A stretch of DNA of 64,000 nucleotides, from contig CAWBWO010000002.1 in NCBI GenBank assembly GCA_963792445.1, positions 124,001 to 188,000 of the forward strand, written 5' to 3'. The translations under genes were made by a program, and so were the position numbers. This document shows, in pieces, positions 17,345 through 26,749 of the stretch (positions are counted from its first letter, which is position 1; the number at the start of each line of letters is the position of its first letter). The stretch is from Rummeliibacillus sp963792445. GTDB lineage: Bacteria > Bacillota > Bacilli > Bacillales_A > Planococcaceae. Below the pieces are notes generated by a model. That model worked only from the letters and a program-made list of their open reading frames with translations. It searched no databases and was not told the DNA's origin.

Positions 17345-19010
17345 ATGAAGTCGTTAGACGGGATTAAATTCGCGGAAATGGTACAAGCTGGTTCAAACCA
17401 TTTATCTCAAAATGCGGAATATGTCGATTCTTTAAACGTATTCCCTGTACCAGATGGTGATACAGGTACGAATATGAATTTATCGATGACATCAGGTGCA
17501 AAGGAAACTGTAGCTAATAAGACAGCAAGCATTGGTAAAACTGCTCAAGCATTATCAAAAGGATTATTGATGGGCGCTCGAGGAAACTCAGGTGTGATCT
17601 TATCTCAATTATTCCGAGGATTTGGTAAAGCTGTTGAAAAAGAAGATGAATTAGATGCAACAAAATTTGCACAAGCATTTCAAAATGGTGTTGAAACTGC
17701 CTATAAAGCTGTAATGAAGCCTGTTGAGGGTACAATTCTTACAGTTGCGCGTGTTGCTTCCGAAAAAGCGGTAGAAGTTGCTAAATCAGAAGAAGATATA
17801 ATTATTGTTATGGAAGCGCTTTTAAATGCCTCAAAAGCTGCACTTGCTAAAACGCCTGAGTTATTACCAGTTTTAAAAGAAGTTGGAGTAGTAGATAGTG
17901 GTGGCCAAGGTTTAGTATTTGTATATGAAGGTTTCCTAGCTGCATTAAAGGGAGAAGAAATTCCAGCTGCAACAAAAGTAGAGTCAATTGAAGATCTAGT
18001 AAACGCAGAGCATCATAAAGTTCAAGATTTCATGGATACTTCTGAAATCGTTTATGGATATTGCACAGAATTTATGGTTCGCTTTGAAAATGATAAAAAA
18101 CCATTCGATGAATCAGCATTCCGAGAAGACATGAGTAAATTTGGTGATTCACTTTTAGTCATTTCAGATGATGAAGTTGTGAAAATTCACGTTCACTCTG
18201 AAACACCCGGAGAAGTTATTTCTTATGGTCAACAATACGGAAGCTTAGTAAAAGTAAAAGTAGACAATATGCGTCTTCAACATACAGCAATCGTAGGGGA
18301 AGATCATCATAAAGAAGGACGCCAAAAAAACTGCTAAAAAAGAAATTAAAAAGCAACCATATGCAATCGTAACAGTTGCAATGGGTGAAGGAGTTGCTGA
18401 ACTTCTAGAAAGTGTTGGTGCATCATATGTAATCGAAGGTGGCCAAACAATGAACCCTTCAACTGAAGATATCGTCAATGCAATTAAAGAAGTAGGGGCA
18501 GAAAAGGTACTAATTCTACCAAATAACAAAAACATTGTGATGGCTGCAGAACAAGCTGCTGAATTAGTGAACATTGAAGCTGCTGTCGTACCAACAAAAA
18601 CAATTCCTCAAGGTTTATCTGCAATTCTTGCATTTAACAATGAAGTATCAGTAGAAGAAAACAAAGAACATATGACAAATGCATTTGCTAATGTAAAATC
18701 CGGTCAAATTACATTTGCCGTACGAGATACTTCAATTGATGGAGTTGAAATTCACAAAGATGATTTCATGGCAATTAAAGAAAGCCAGATCATACAAGCT
18801 ACACCTTCTTTAAAAGTGGCATCTGAATTATTAATCAGCGATATGATTGATGAAGAATCTGAAATTGTTACAGTACTTTATGGTCAAAATGTGGCAAAAG
18901 AAACTGTAGATGAATACGTAGAATTTATCGAAGAGAAATATCCAGATGTTGAAGTAGAGGTACATGACGGAAAACAACCTCTTTACCCTTATATCATTTC
19001 TGTAGAATAA
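17345..19010 (+). pseudogene. YloV/FakA-like DAK2-domain fatty acid kinase, frame broken at an A7 run
   Basis: Two adjacent open frames together make a normal-length (about 555 residue) YloV protein. 17345-18337 encodes the N-terminal DAK2 kinase domain (NVFPVPDGDTGTNM, MGARGNSGVILSQLFRGF) and the middle domain up to HHKEG. Translation then hits TAA at 18335-18337. The remainder, from about 18323 to 19010 in the +1 frame, continues with AKKTAKKEIKK and the C-terminal domain (LILPNNKNIVMAAEQA). An independent ATG exists at 18381 without a strong SD. The break is within about 18297-18337, most simply one extra A in the run at 18324-18330. FakA phosphorylates exogenous fatty acids bound to FakB. 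If the break is real, activity is probably lost or depends on slippage. Confidence 0.85.
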
Positions 19011-19030
19011 TCGATTTTATATACTAAAAA

Positions 19031-19063
19031 AAATGACTGAGATTTAGGCTCAGTCGTTTTTTT
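19031..19063 (+). terminator. Intrinsic terminator after the yloV-like gene
   Basis: GACTGAG at 19035-19041 pairs with CTCAGTC at 19049-19055, followed by TTTTTTT. Confidence 0.85.
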
Positions 19064-19223
19064 ATATTGTAATACTTGTTTCTGCTACACCTTTGTACAT
19101 AATTTAGATAAGAATGGTGCATTTTAAGCATAGGAATCGATTTAGAATTTAGTAGACATTGACATCATATTTTTACATCGTTTGATAAAAAATTATGCAT
19201 TGAAAGTCGATTGCACCAAAAAT

Positions 19224-19253
19224 TTGATACTCACAACATTATTCGTGTAATAT
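19224..19253 (+). promoter_or_regulatory. Possible promoter of sdaAB-sdaAA
   Basis: TTGATA at 19224-19229 and TAATAT at 19248-19253 are 18 bases apart, 40 bases before sdaAB. The rest of the gap 19064-19223 shows nothing recognisable. Confidence 0.35.
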
Positions 19254-19292
19254 AAGTTTAGTACACTATTAAAAAAATGATGGGGTGAAATT

Positions 19293-19955
19293 ATGAAATT
19301 TACTTCGGTCTTTGATATTATCGGTCCTGTTATGATTGGACCGTCTTCGTCCCACACAGCCGGTGCTGCTAGAATTGGTCGTGTCGCAAGAGATTTATTT
19401 GGACGACAACCAAAATGGGCTAAAATTCACTTATATGGTTCATTTGCTGAAACTTATAAAGGGCACGGAACAGATGTAGCGATTATTGGTGGATTACTCG
19501 ATTATGATACTTTTGATGAAAGAATAAAAACTGCATTTAAAGATGCTGCAGATGCTGGCTTATCATTTGAATTTATCCCAGAAACAGATCATACGGAACA
19601 TCCGAATACGGCAAGAATTGTAATTGGCGATGATGATATGGAAATGTCGATGGTTGGTATATCAATTGGCGGGGGTGCCATAGAAATTACAGAATTGAAT
19701 GGTTTCCCACTTCGACTATCCGGAGGAATGCCTGCTATTTTAGTTGTCCATGACGACCGAGCAGGATGTATTGCAAATGTTGCAAATAGTTTAGCTAAGT
19801 ATAATATTAATATCGGACATATGGAAGTTTCGCGTAAAGAACGCGGTAATATGGCATTAATGGTAATCGAGGTTGACCAAAACATCGACCCAACCATTTT
19901 AAAAGAAATCGAACTTCTACCGAATATTACGAAGGTTACACGCATTAAAAACTAG
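19293..19955 (+). CDS. sdaAB: L-serine dehydratase, beta subunit
   Basis: 220 residues. It has the FeS-type serine dehydratase beta motif GPSSSHTAGAARIGR at about residue 12 and a C-terminal ACT domain (AILVVHDDRAGCIANVAN) that may sense serine. With SdaAA it deaminates serine to pyruvate and ammonia. GGGGTG SD precedes ATG 19293. It is 11 bases from sdaAA. Confidence 0.95.
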   Translation: MKFTSVFDIIGPVMIGPSSSHTAGAARIGRVARDLFGRQPKWAKIHLYGSFAETYKGHGTDVAIIGGLLDYDTFDERIKTAFKDAADAGLSFEFIPETDHTEHPNTARIVIGDDDMEMSMVGISIGGGAIEITELNGFPLRLSGGMPAILVVHDDRAGCIANVANSLAKYNINIGHMEVSRKERGNMALMVIEVDQNIDPTILKEIELLPNITKVTRIKN

Positions 19956-19966
19956 GAGGTAATTAA

Positions 19967-20863
19967 ATGGAAGTCTTATTTCGTAATGTAAGAGAATTGG
20001 TAGAACGTGCTGAAAAAGAAAACAAATTAATATCAGAAATAATGATAGAACAAGAGATATTAATGTCAGAACGTAGCCGAGAAGAAATAATGGAACAAAT
20101 GACTAATAACCTCAAAGTAATGGAAGAAGCTGTTGAAAGAGGTTTAAAAGGTGTCCAATCAGTAACAGGCTTAACTGGCGGAGACGCAGTTTTAATGCAA
20201 AATTATATAAAATCTGGTAAAGGCTTATCAGGTGACTTATTGTTAGATGCTGTGAGTAAAGCTGTAGCAACAAACGAAGTGAATGCAGCGATGGGAACGA
20301 TTTGTGCAACACCTACAGCAGGTTCTGCAGGTGTAGTGCCTGGTACGCTTTTTGCTGTTAAAAACAAATTGAATCCAACGACAGAACAAATGATACGTTA
20401 TTTATTTACTGCAGGTGCTTTTGGATTTGTTGTAGCAAATAATGCATCGATTTCAGGTGCAGCTGGTGGATGCCAAGCGGAAGTTGGTTCTGCAGCGGCA
20501 ATGGCTGCAGCTTCAATTGTTGAAATGGCCGGTGGTACACCCTCTCAAAGTTCTCATGCTTTCGCTATTACAATGAAAAACATGCTTGGACTTGTATGTG
20601 ATCCTGTTGCAGGGCTTGTGGAAGTGCCATGTGTAAAACGAAATGCGATGGGCGCAGCAAATGCAATGGTAGCCGCTGATATGGCATTGGCTGGTATTAA
20701 AAGCCGAATCCCTACTGACGAAGTAATTGGTGCTATGTTCAGAATTGGACAAACAATGCCAGTAGCATTAAAAGAAACTGCACAAGGTGGTCTTGCAGCA
20801 ACACCAACAGCAAAAGCAATCCAAGCCAAAATTTTTGGAGGGTCCGTGTTGCAACGTGACTGA
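19967..20863 (+). CDS. sdaAA: L-serine dehydratase, iron-sulfur alpha subunit
   Basis: 298 residues. Cluster-ligand and active-site segments are GTICATPTAGSAGVVPG, GGCQAEVGSAAAMAAA and CDPVAGLVEVPCVKRN. It forms the [4Fe-4S] dehydratase with SdaAB. Start ATG 19967 with AGGAGGT SD. Its last 8 bases overlap the chosen recG start. Confidence 0.95.
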   Translation: MEVLFRNVRELVERAEKENKLISEIMIEQEILMSERSREEIMEQMTNNLKVMEEAVERGLKGVQSVTGLTGGDAVLMQNYIKSGKGLSGDLLLDAVSKAVATNEVNAAMGTICATPTAGSAGVVPGTLFAVKNKLNPTTEQMIRYLFTAGAFGFVVANNASISGAAGGCQAEVGSAAAMAAASIVEMAGGTPSQSSHAFAITMKNMLGLVCDPVAGLVEVPCVKRNAMGAANAMVAADMALAGIKSRIPTDEVIGAMFRIGQTMPVALKETAQGGLAATPTAKAIQAKIFGGSVLQRD

Positions 20864-22901
20864 TTTATCGCAACAAGTTACAGCGTTAAAAGGTGTTGGA
20901 AAGTCAACTGTCGAAACCTTGAGTACAATGGGAATCGAAACGTACAATGACTTAATATGGACTTTTCCATACCGTCATGAAGATTTTCGCTTAAAAGACT
21001 TAGCTGAAACACCTCATAACGAAAGAGTAACGGTAGAAGGGCGGATTGAAAGTGAACCAACCGTCCTTTATTTAGGAAAAAATAAATCACGTCTGCAAGT
21101 AAAAGTGCTTGTTGGACGCCATTTGGTCAAACTTGTTTTTTTTAACCAGGGATATTTACGCAGTAAATTAACGCAAGGCTCGATTGTTACAGTAACTGGT
21201 AAATGGGATAGAGGACGTCAGGTCATTAACGGAAGTAATATTTCGTTCGGGCCGAAAACAGACCAAGCAGATTTTGAACCCGTATATAGTTTGAAGGGAA
21301 AGCTTACACAAAAGAAATTCCGTCAATTTATGAGACAAGCATTAGATGAAGTGAAAGATGACCTACCAGAGTCATTGCCAAATCATTTAAGAAATGATTA
21401 TAAGTTACTTTCATTAGCAGAAGCATTAGAAGGTGTTCATTTTCCAAAAGATGCTAGTCATGCAAAGCAAGCAAGACGTCGGTTTGTTTATGAAGAATTG
21501 TTACGATTCCAATTGAAGATACAAGCATTGAGAAAAACACGCCGTGAAGAAGAACGTGGTATTGAAATTCACTATGATTTGCAAAAAGTTCGTGAATTTA
21601 TCGCATCATTACCATATGAGTTAACGAATGCTCAAAAACGTGTTGTCAACGAAATTTCACGCGATTTACTTTTGCCACATCGTATGAATCGATTACTTCA
21701 AGGCGATGTTGGATCTGGTAAAACGATTGTTGCTGCAATCGGTTTATATTCAGCAGTTACAGCAGGATTTCAAGGGGCTTTAATGGCACCTACCGAAATT
21801 TTAGCTGAACAACATGCAGAATCTCTCGATGAATGGTTAAGACCATTTGGAGTAGAAGTCGCTTTGCTTTCAGGCTCTATTAAAACAAAAGCACGACGGG
21901 AATTACTAGAAAAATTGGAAAATGGGCAAATTGATATAGTTATTGGTACACATGCATTGATACAACCAGATGTAACATTTAAAAAACTAGGGTTTGTCAT
22001 TACCGATGAACAACATCGGTTTGGTGTTGAACAACGTCGTATATTACGTGAAAAAGGTGAAAATCCAGATGTGCTATTTATGACTGCAACACCAATTCCA
22101 CGTACTTTATCTATTACCGCTTTTGGGGAGATGGATGTTTCAATCATCGATGAAATGCCAGCAGGACGTAAAAAAATCGAAACGTATTGGGTCAAAAATG
22201 AACAATTTAAACAAGTTTTAACAAGAATGTCGAGTGAACTTGCAACAGGGCGTCAAGCATATGTCATTTGCCCTTTGATTGAAGAGTCTGATAAGCTTGA
22301 TGTGCAAAATGCTGTTGAAGTTTATCAACAATTATCAACTTTGTTTAATGGAAAATTTAAAGTAGGACTAATGCACGGTAGATTGCCTGCAACTGAAAAA
22401 GATGATGTAATGCGTAAGTTTAGTGAAGGAAAACTAGATGTCCTAGTATCTACCACAGTTGTAGAAGTTGGTGTCAATGTACCAAATGCAACATTTATGA
22501 TTATTTATGATGCTGAGCGTTTTGGGTTAGCGCAATTACATCAATTGCGTGGACGTGTAGGTCGTGGAGAACATCAGTCGTATTGCATATTAATTGCGGA
22601 TCCGAAAAGTGAAGAAGGCAAAGAAAGAATGATTTCGATGACAGAAACAAATGATGGATTCCGCTTAGCAGAAAAAGATTTAGAACTCCGCGGTCCGGGA
22701 GATTTCTTTGGAAAAAAACAAAGTGGACTACCTGAATTCAAGATGGCTGATTTGGTACATGATTATAGAGCGTTAGAAGTCGCAAGGCAAGATGCAGTTA
22801 AACTGATTGAGTCAGATTTGTTTTGGCAAGATGAGGATTATAAAGTATTACGTGAAAACTTACAGTCATCAGGAGCTCTAGATGGTGAAAGAATGGATTA
22901 A
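20856..22901 (+). CDS. recG: ATP-dependent DNA helicase RecG
   Basis: 681 residues from GTG 20856, close to the usual 682. An ATG at 20787 in the same frame is rejected because it lies deep in sdaAA without an SD. GGAGGG is at 20837-20842, 13 bases from the GTG. The OB/wedge domain comes first, then Walker A QGDVGSGKT, the DEQH box, FMTATPIPRT, and TTVVEVGVNVPNA. It regresses stalled forks and processes recombination intermediates. Confidence 0.95.
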   Translation: MTDLSQQVTALKGVGKSTVETLSTMGIETYNDLIWTFPYRHEDFRLKDLAETPHNERVTVEGRIESEPTVLYLGKNKSRLQVKVLVGRHLVKLVFFNQGYLRSKLTQGSIVTVTGKWDRGRQVINGSNISFGPKTDQADFEPVYSLKGKLTQKKFRQFMRQALDEVKDDLPESLPNHLRNDYKLLSLAEALEGVHFPKDASHAKQARRRFVYEELLRFQLKIQALRKTRREEERGIEIHYDLQKVREFIASLPYELTNAQKRVVNEISRDLLLPHRMNRLLQGDVGSGKTIVAAIGLYSAVTAGFQGALMAPTEILAEQHAESLDEWLRPFGVEVALLSGSIKTKARRELLEKLENGQIDIVIGTHALIQPDVTFKKLGFVITDEQHRFGVEQRRILREKGENPDVLFMTATPIPRTLSITAFGEMDVSIIDEMPAGRKKIETYWVKNEQFKQVLTRMSSELATGRQAYVICPLIEESDKLDVQNAVEVYQQLSTLFNGKFKVGLMHGRLPATEKDDVMRKFSEGKLDVLVSTTVVEVGVNVPNATFMIIYDAERFGLAQLHQLRGRVGRGEHQSYCILIADPKSEEGKERMISMTETNDGFRLAEKDLELRGPGDFFGKKQSGLPEFKMADLVHDYRALEVARQDAVKLIESDLFWQDEDYKVLRENLQSSGALDGERMD

Positions 22902-22907
22902 ATGAGG

Positions 22908-22953
22908 GAATGCAAGGGTGGGTAGAAAAACAACACTTGCATTCTCTTTTTTT
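22908..22953 (+). terminator. Intrinsic terminator of recG
   Basis: GAATGCAAG at 22908-22916 pairs with CTTGCATTC at 22936-22944, and seven T lie at 22947-22953. The 3' arm contains the -35 box of the next promoter. Confidence 0.85.
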
Positions 22954-22965
22954 AATTTATATACT
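22937..22965 (+). promoter_or_regulatory. Promoter of fapR-plsX-fabD-fabG
   Basis: TTGCAT at 22937-22942 and TATACT at 22960-22965, spacing 17. The -35 box is built into the recG terminator stem and the FapR operator starts just after the -10 box. Confidence 0.6.
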
Positions 22966-22968
22966 GAT

Positions 22969-22993
22969 GTTAGTACCAAGTGCTAATATTAAG
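22969..22993 (+). promoter_or_regulatory. FapR operator
   Basis: TTAGTACCAAGTGCTAAT at 22970-22987 closely fits the FapR site (TTAGTACC followed by an inverted TAAT half) and lies at the expected transcription start of fapR. FapR represses lipid synthesis genes until malonyl-CoA or malonyl-ACP binds it, so autoregulation is inferred. Confidence 0.75.
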
Positions 22994-23008
22994 GGGCGAC
23001 GATGTAAT

Positions 23009-23584
23009 ATGAAGTACTCTAAGAAAGAACGTCAACTATTATTACAACAAACGATTCAAGAAAACCCATTCGTCACAGATGAACAGCTTGCAACAAAGTT
23101 TAATGTAAGTGTTCAGACAATAAGACTGGATCGTATGGAATTATCTATTCCAGAATTACGTGAACGAATAAAAGACGTTGCCGCTAATCATTACGTAAAT
23201 GAAGTGAAAACTTTACCAATTGACGAAGTCATTGGTGAAATTATTGATATTGAATTGGATGAACGTGCTTTATCGATCTTTGATGTAGGGGTTGAACATG
23301 TTTTTCAACGAAACGGCATTGCAAGAGGACATCACTTGTTTGCACAAGCGAATTCTTTAGCAGTTGCTGTTATAAATGATGATTTAGCTTTAACTGTCCA
23401 TTCCGATATTCACTTTTTAAAACCTGTTCGATCAGGGCAACGCGTTATTTCAAAAGCAATTGTAACAGGTAAAGACAATGAACGTAATCGTACGTTTGTG
23501 ACCGTTACTTCTACAGTGGATGGCAATACTGTTTTTACTGGACAATTTGAAATGTATCGAACGAAAGGTAAAGGTGAAAGTTAA
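23009..23584 (+). CDS. fapR: Transcription factor FapR, repressor of fatty acid and phospholipid synthesis
   Basis: 191 residues from ATG 23009. The upstream in-frame ATG at 22910 lies within the terminator and promoter and is rejected. The SD AAGGGG is at 22991-22996. The N-terminal helix-turn-helix contains FNVSVQTIRLDRMELSIPEL, and the C-terminal hot-dog effector domain contains ARGHHLFAQANSLAVAV, which binds malonyl-CoA. Its stop overlaps the plsX ATG by one base. Confidence 0.95.
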   Translation: MKYSKKERQLLLQQTIQENPFVTDEQLATKFNVSVQTIRLDRMELSIPELRERIKDVAANHYVNEVKTLPIDEVIGEIIDIELDERALSIFDVGVEHVFQRNGIARGHHLFAQANSLAVAVINDDLALTVHSDIHFLKPVRSGQRVISKAIVTGKDNERNRTFVTVTSTVDGNTVFTGQFEMYRTKGKGES

Positions 23585-24582
23585 TGAAGTTAGCAGTAGA
23601 TGGTATGGGTGGCGACAATGCCCCTCAAGCCATTATTGATGGTGTTTATCAAGCATTAGAAGCATCTAATGATTTAGAAATATTACTATATGGTCAAAAA
23701 GAAAAAATGCAACCATTTTTGAAAGATTTAAGTCGTATTACTGTAATTGATTGCAAAGAAATTATTGAAGGTACAGATGAGCCTGTTCGAGCAGTGCGCC
23801 GTAAAAAAGATGCTTCAATGGTTAAAATGGCAGAAGCTGTTGCAAACGGTGAAGCAGATGCATGTATTTCAGCAGGAAATACTGGTGCTTTAATGGCAGC
23901 AGGATTATTTATTGTTCATCGCATTGATGGGATTGATCGACCAGCATTATCTTCAACATTACCAACATTAGATGGTTGTGGATTTGATATGCTAGATTTA
24001 GGCTCAAATGCGGATGCAAAACCAGAAAACCTAGTTCAATATGCAATTATGGGTAGTATTTATGCAAAGCAAGTCCGTGGTGTTGACAATCCAACAATTG
24101 GTTTGTTAAATATCGGTACAGAAGATAAAAAAGGAAATGATTTAACAAAACATGCATTTCTATTATTAAAAGATGCACCGATCAATTTCATCGGAAATGT
24201 AGAAGCACGTGAATTATTAAACCATGCTGCTGATGTCGTTGTAACAGACGGTTTCACAGGTAATATGGTGTTAAAAACACTTGAAGGTACAGCAGGCAGT
24301 TTGTTCAAAATGCTTAAAGAGGCATTTATGTCTTCTACAAAATCAAAAATAGCCGCTTTATTGATGAAGAATAATTTAATGGATATAAAAAATAAAATGG
24401 ATTACTCAGAATATGGTGGTGCCGCATTATTTGGCTTAAAAGCGCCAGTTATTAAAGCACATGGGTCATCTAACGCAAGAGCATTTGCAAGTGCTATTCG
24501 CCAAGCACGTAAAATGGTTGAACATAATGTATGTCCAACAATCGATACAACAATAAGTGGAATTCGTAAAAACGAACAATAA
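23584..24582 (+). CDS. plsX: Phosphate acyltransferase PlsX
   Basis: 332 residues. Motifs are VDGMGGDNAP at the N-terminus, CISAGNTGALMAAG and VTDGFTGNMVLKT. It makes acyl-phosphate from acyl-ACP for PlsY in phosphatidic acid synthesis and is peripheral at the membrane. It is translationally linked to fapR, so lipid synthesis and its repressor are made together. Confidence 0.96.
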   Translation: MKLAVDGMGGDNAPQAIIDGVYQALEASNDLEILLYGQKEKMQPFLKDLSRITVIDCKEIIEGTDEPVRAVRRKKDASMVKMAEAVANGEADACISAGNTGALMAAGLFIVHRIDGIDRPALSSTLPTLDGCGFDMLDLGSNADAKPENLVQYAIMGSIYAKQVRGVDNPTIGLLNIGTEDKKGNDLTKHAFLLLKDAPINFIGNVEARELLNHAADVVVTDGFTGNMVLKTLEGTAGSLFKMLKEAFMSSTKSKIAALLMKNNLMDIKNKMDYSEYGGAALFGLKAPVIKAHGSSNARAFASAIRQARKMVEHNVCPTIDTTISGIRKNEQ

Positions 24583-24624
24583 AATCTATTTTAATAGCAT
24601 TGACAAAGGGGAGACTTGAAAATC

Positions 24625-25569
24625 ATGACCAAAATTGCTTTTGTTTTTCCAGGGCAAGGTTCACAAACTGTAGGAATGGGACAAGAATTTATTTCAAAAG
24701 AACCTACATGTAAAGAATTTTATGACGAAGCCGACAAACTTTTAGGCTTTGAATTATCTAAATTAATGTTAGAAGGACCACAAGAAGAACTAACATTAAC
24801 TTACAATGCTCAACCTGCACTATTAACAACAGGTGTAATGATTGCTGAAAAGTTAAAACAAGCAGGGATTAAACCAGATTTTACTGCAGGTCATAGTCTT
24901 GGAGAGTATGCTGCGCTTGTAGCTTCAGGTGTAATGTCTTTTGCTGATGGTGTACAAGCAGTACATAATCGTGGCAAATATATGAATGAGGCAGTACCTG
25001 CAGGCCAAGGAGCAATGGCTGCTATTTTAGGTTTAGATCGTGAAGCTCTAAAACTAGTAACTGATGAAGTATCCGCAACAGGTGAAACAGTTCAACTTGC
25101 AAACTTAAATTGTCCTGGCCAGATTGTTATTTCAGGTACTGCAAAAGGTGTCGAAGAAGCATCTACAAAAGCAAAAGAAGCGGGTGCTAAACGTGCAATT
25201 CCTTTAGTAGTTAGTGGACCTTTCCACTCCGAATTAATGCGTCCAGCTGCAAGCAAACTTCAACAAATGCTTGCAGAAATTAACATGCAAGATGCTGAAG
25301 TACCAGTTATTGCAAATGTAAATGCACAACCTGTATCTTCAAAAGAAGATATTCCAAATTTTTTAGTTGAACAATTGTATTCACCAGTTCTTTGGGAAGA
25401 TTCAGTGAGAACATTGCTTGGTGAAGGTGTTGATGTATTTATCGAGTGTGGCCCTGGTAAAGTTTTAAGCGGATTGATCAAAAAAGTTGATCGTAAAGTG
25501 AAAACATATTGTGTTTATGATGAATCAACGTTTGAACAAGTGTTAGAAGCGGCAAAGGAGTGGGCTTAA
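24625..25569 (+). CDS. fabD: Malonyl-CoA:ACP transacylase
   Basis: 314 residues. ATG 24625 is chosen over the TTG at 24616, since the GGGGAG SD at 24608-24613 is only 2 bases from the TTG but 11 from the ATG. Motifs are FPGQGSQTVGMG, the nucleophile GHSLGEYAALVASG and the catalytic His in SGPFHSELM. It loads malonyl onto ACP. It abuts fabG directly. Confidence 0.95.
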   Translation: MTKIAFVFPGQGSQTVGMGQEFISKEPTCKEFYDEADKLLGFELSKLMLEGPQEELTLTYNAQPALLTTGVMIAEKLKQAGIKPDFTAGHSLGEYAALVASGVMSFADGVQAVHNRGKYMNEAVPAGQGAMAAILGLDREALKLVTDEVSATGETVQLANLNCPGQIVISGTAKGVEEASTKAKEAGAKRAIPLVVSGPFHSELMRPAASKLQQMLAEINMQDAEVPVIANVNAQPVSSKEDIPNFLVEQLYSPVLWEDSVRTLLGEGVDVFIECGPGKVLSGLIKKVDRKVKTYCVYDESTFEQVLEAAKEWA

Positions 25570-26316
25570 ATGGCAGATTTAACGAATAAGGTTGCAGTTG
25601 TTACGGGCGCTTCAAGAGGGATTGGTCGTGCAATCGCACTTCATTTAGCAGAACTTGGCGCTAAAGTCGTTGTAAACTATAGTGGTAGCCAAGAAAAAGC
25701 AGAAGCTGTAGTAGCAGAAATAGAATCAAATGGAGGTTCTGCAATTGCTGTTCAAGCAAATGTAGCCGATGCAGATGCTGTAAACACACTGATGAAAGCT
25801 ACAGTGGAAACTTATGGCTCACTTGATATTTTAATAAATAATGCAGGAATCACTCGTGATAACTTATTAATGCGGATGAAAGAAGAAGATTGGGATGCTG
25901 TAATGAATACCAATCTAAAAGGTGTCTTCCTTTGTACAAAAGCTGTAACTCGACAAATGATGAAACAACGTGCAGGTCGAATCGTCAATATTGCCTCAAT
26001 CGTAGGAGTTGCTGGAAATGCAGGTCAAGCAAACTATGTTGCTGCTAAAGCAGGTGTTATAGGACTTACTAAAACAGCTGCAAAAGAATTAGCTGTTCGT
26101 AATATTTTCGTGAATGCTGTGGCACCAGGATTTATTGATACTGAAATGACAGAAGAATTACCAGAAGATATCAAAGCTCAAATGCTTACTCAAATACCTT
26201 TAGCAAAATTAGGAAAACCAGAAGATGTTGCAAAAGTAGTTGCATTTTTAGCCTCTGATGATGCAAGCTATATGACGGGCCAAACATTACATGTAGATGG
26301 TGGAATGGTAATGTAG
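25570..26316 (+). CDS. fabG: 3-oxoacyl-[acyl-carrier-protein] reductase
   Basis: 248 residues, an SDR enzyme. The NADPH motif is TGASRGIGRAIA, with NNAGITRDN and the catalytic Ser-Tyr-Lys in NIASIVGVAGNAGQANYVAAK. It reduces beta-ketoacyl-ACP in each elongation round. The GGAG SD lies within the end of fabD. Confidence 0.96.
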   Translation: MADLTNKVAVVTGASRGIGRAIALHLAELGAKVVVNYSGSQEKAEAVVAEIESNGGSAIAVQANVADADAVNTLMKATVETYGSLDILINNAGITRDNLLMRMKEEDWDAVMNTNLKGVFLCTKAVTRQMMKQRAGRIVNIASIVGVAGNAGQANYVAAKAGVIGLTKTAAKELAVRNIFVNAVAPGFIDTEMTEELPEDIKAQMLTQIPLAKLGKPEDVAKVVAFLASDDASYMTGQTLHVDGGMVM

Positions 26317-26325
26317 TTTTTACTA

Positions 26326-26353
26326 TTGCTTTGAAACTGGTTTTTTGTATAAT
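26326..26353 (+). promoter_or_regulatory. Likely promoter of acpP
   Basis: TATAAT at 26348-26353 with TTGCTT at 26326-26331, spacing 16. It lies in the short gap between fabG and acpP, so acpP can be transcribed on its own as well as by read-through. Confidence 0.45.
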
Positions 26354-26374
26354 CATTGAGGGGAGGTGAACAAT

Positions 26375-26611
26375 TTGGCAACAGTAATCGAACGTGTAAC
26401 TAAAGTTGTCGTTGACCGTTTAGGTGTTGACGAAAGCGAAGTGAAACTAGAAGCTTCTTTCCGTGATGATCTAGGTGCGGACTCATTAGACGTAGTAGAA
26501 TTAGTAATGGAATTTGAAGAAGAATTTGATTTACAAATTGATGACGAGGATGCAGAAAAAATTGCAACTGTAGGTGATGCAGTTAGCTTTATCGAAAGCA
26601 AAGTCAGCTAA
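26375..26611 (+). CDS. acpP: Acyl carrier protein
   Basis: 78 residues from TTG 26375, preferred because GGGGAGG ends at 26366, 8 bases away, and the length fits the family. The alternative GTG at 26366 overlaps the SD. The phosphopantetheine Ser is in GADSLDVVELVME, and the protein is highly acidic. It carries growing acyl chains and ends the lipid cluster. Confidence 0.95.
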   Translation: MATVIERVTKVVVDRLGVDESEVKLEASFRDDLGADSLDVVELVMEFEEEFDLQIDDEDAEKIATVGDAVSFIESKVS

Positions 26612-26642
26612 TTATTTGTAAACATTGCGATACTTAACAATC

Positions 26643-26678
26643 ATCCCCTGCAGTACTTGTAGGGGATTTTCCTTTTTA
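26643..26678 (+). terminator. Intrinsic terminator after acpP
   Basis: ATCCCCT at 26643-26649 pairs with AGGGGAT at 26661-26667, followed by a T-rich tract. Confidence 0.8.
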
Positions 26679-26749
26679 TTTTTGCACATTGCGAAAGAAA
26701 AAGGTAAACTAGAAGATGTACCAAATGGAGAATAAGAAGGTTGATGAAG

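Noticed and set aside
18324..18337. A-AAA-AAC heptamer as a programmed -1 frameshift site in the yloV-like gene
   Set aside because: The heptamer is in the right phase for -1 slippage, but a -1 shift leads to the wrong frame. Joining the two halves needs +1 (or loss of one A).
20787..20855. Longer recG N-terminus from ATG 20787
   Set aside because: It would overlap sdaAA by 77 bases, gives a Gln-rich extension unlike RecG, and has no SD.
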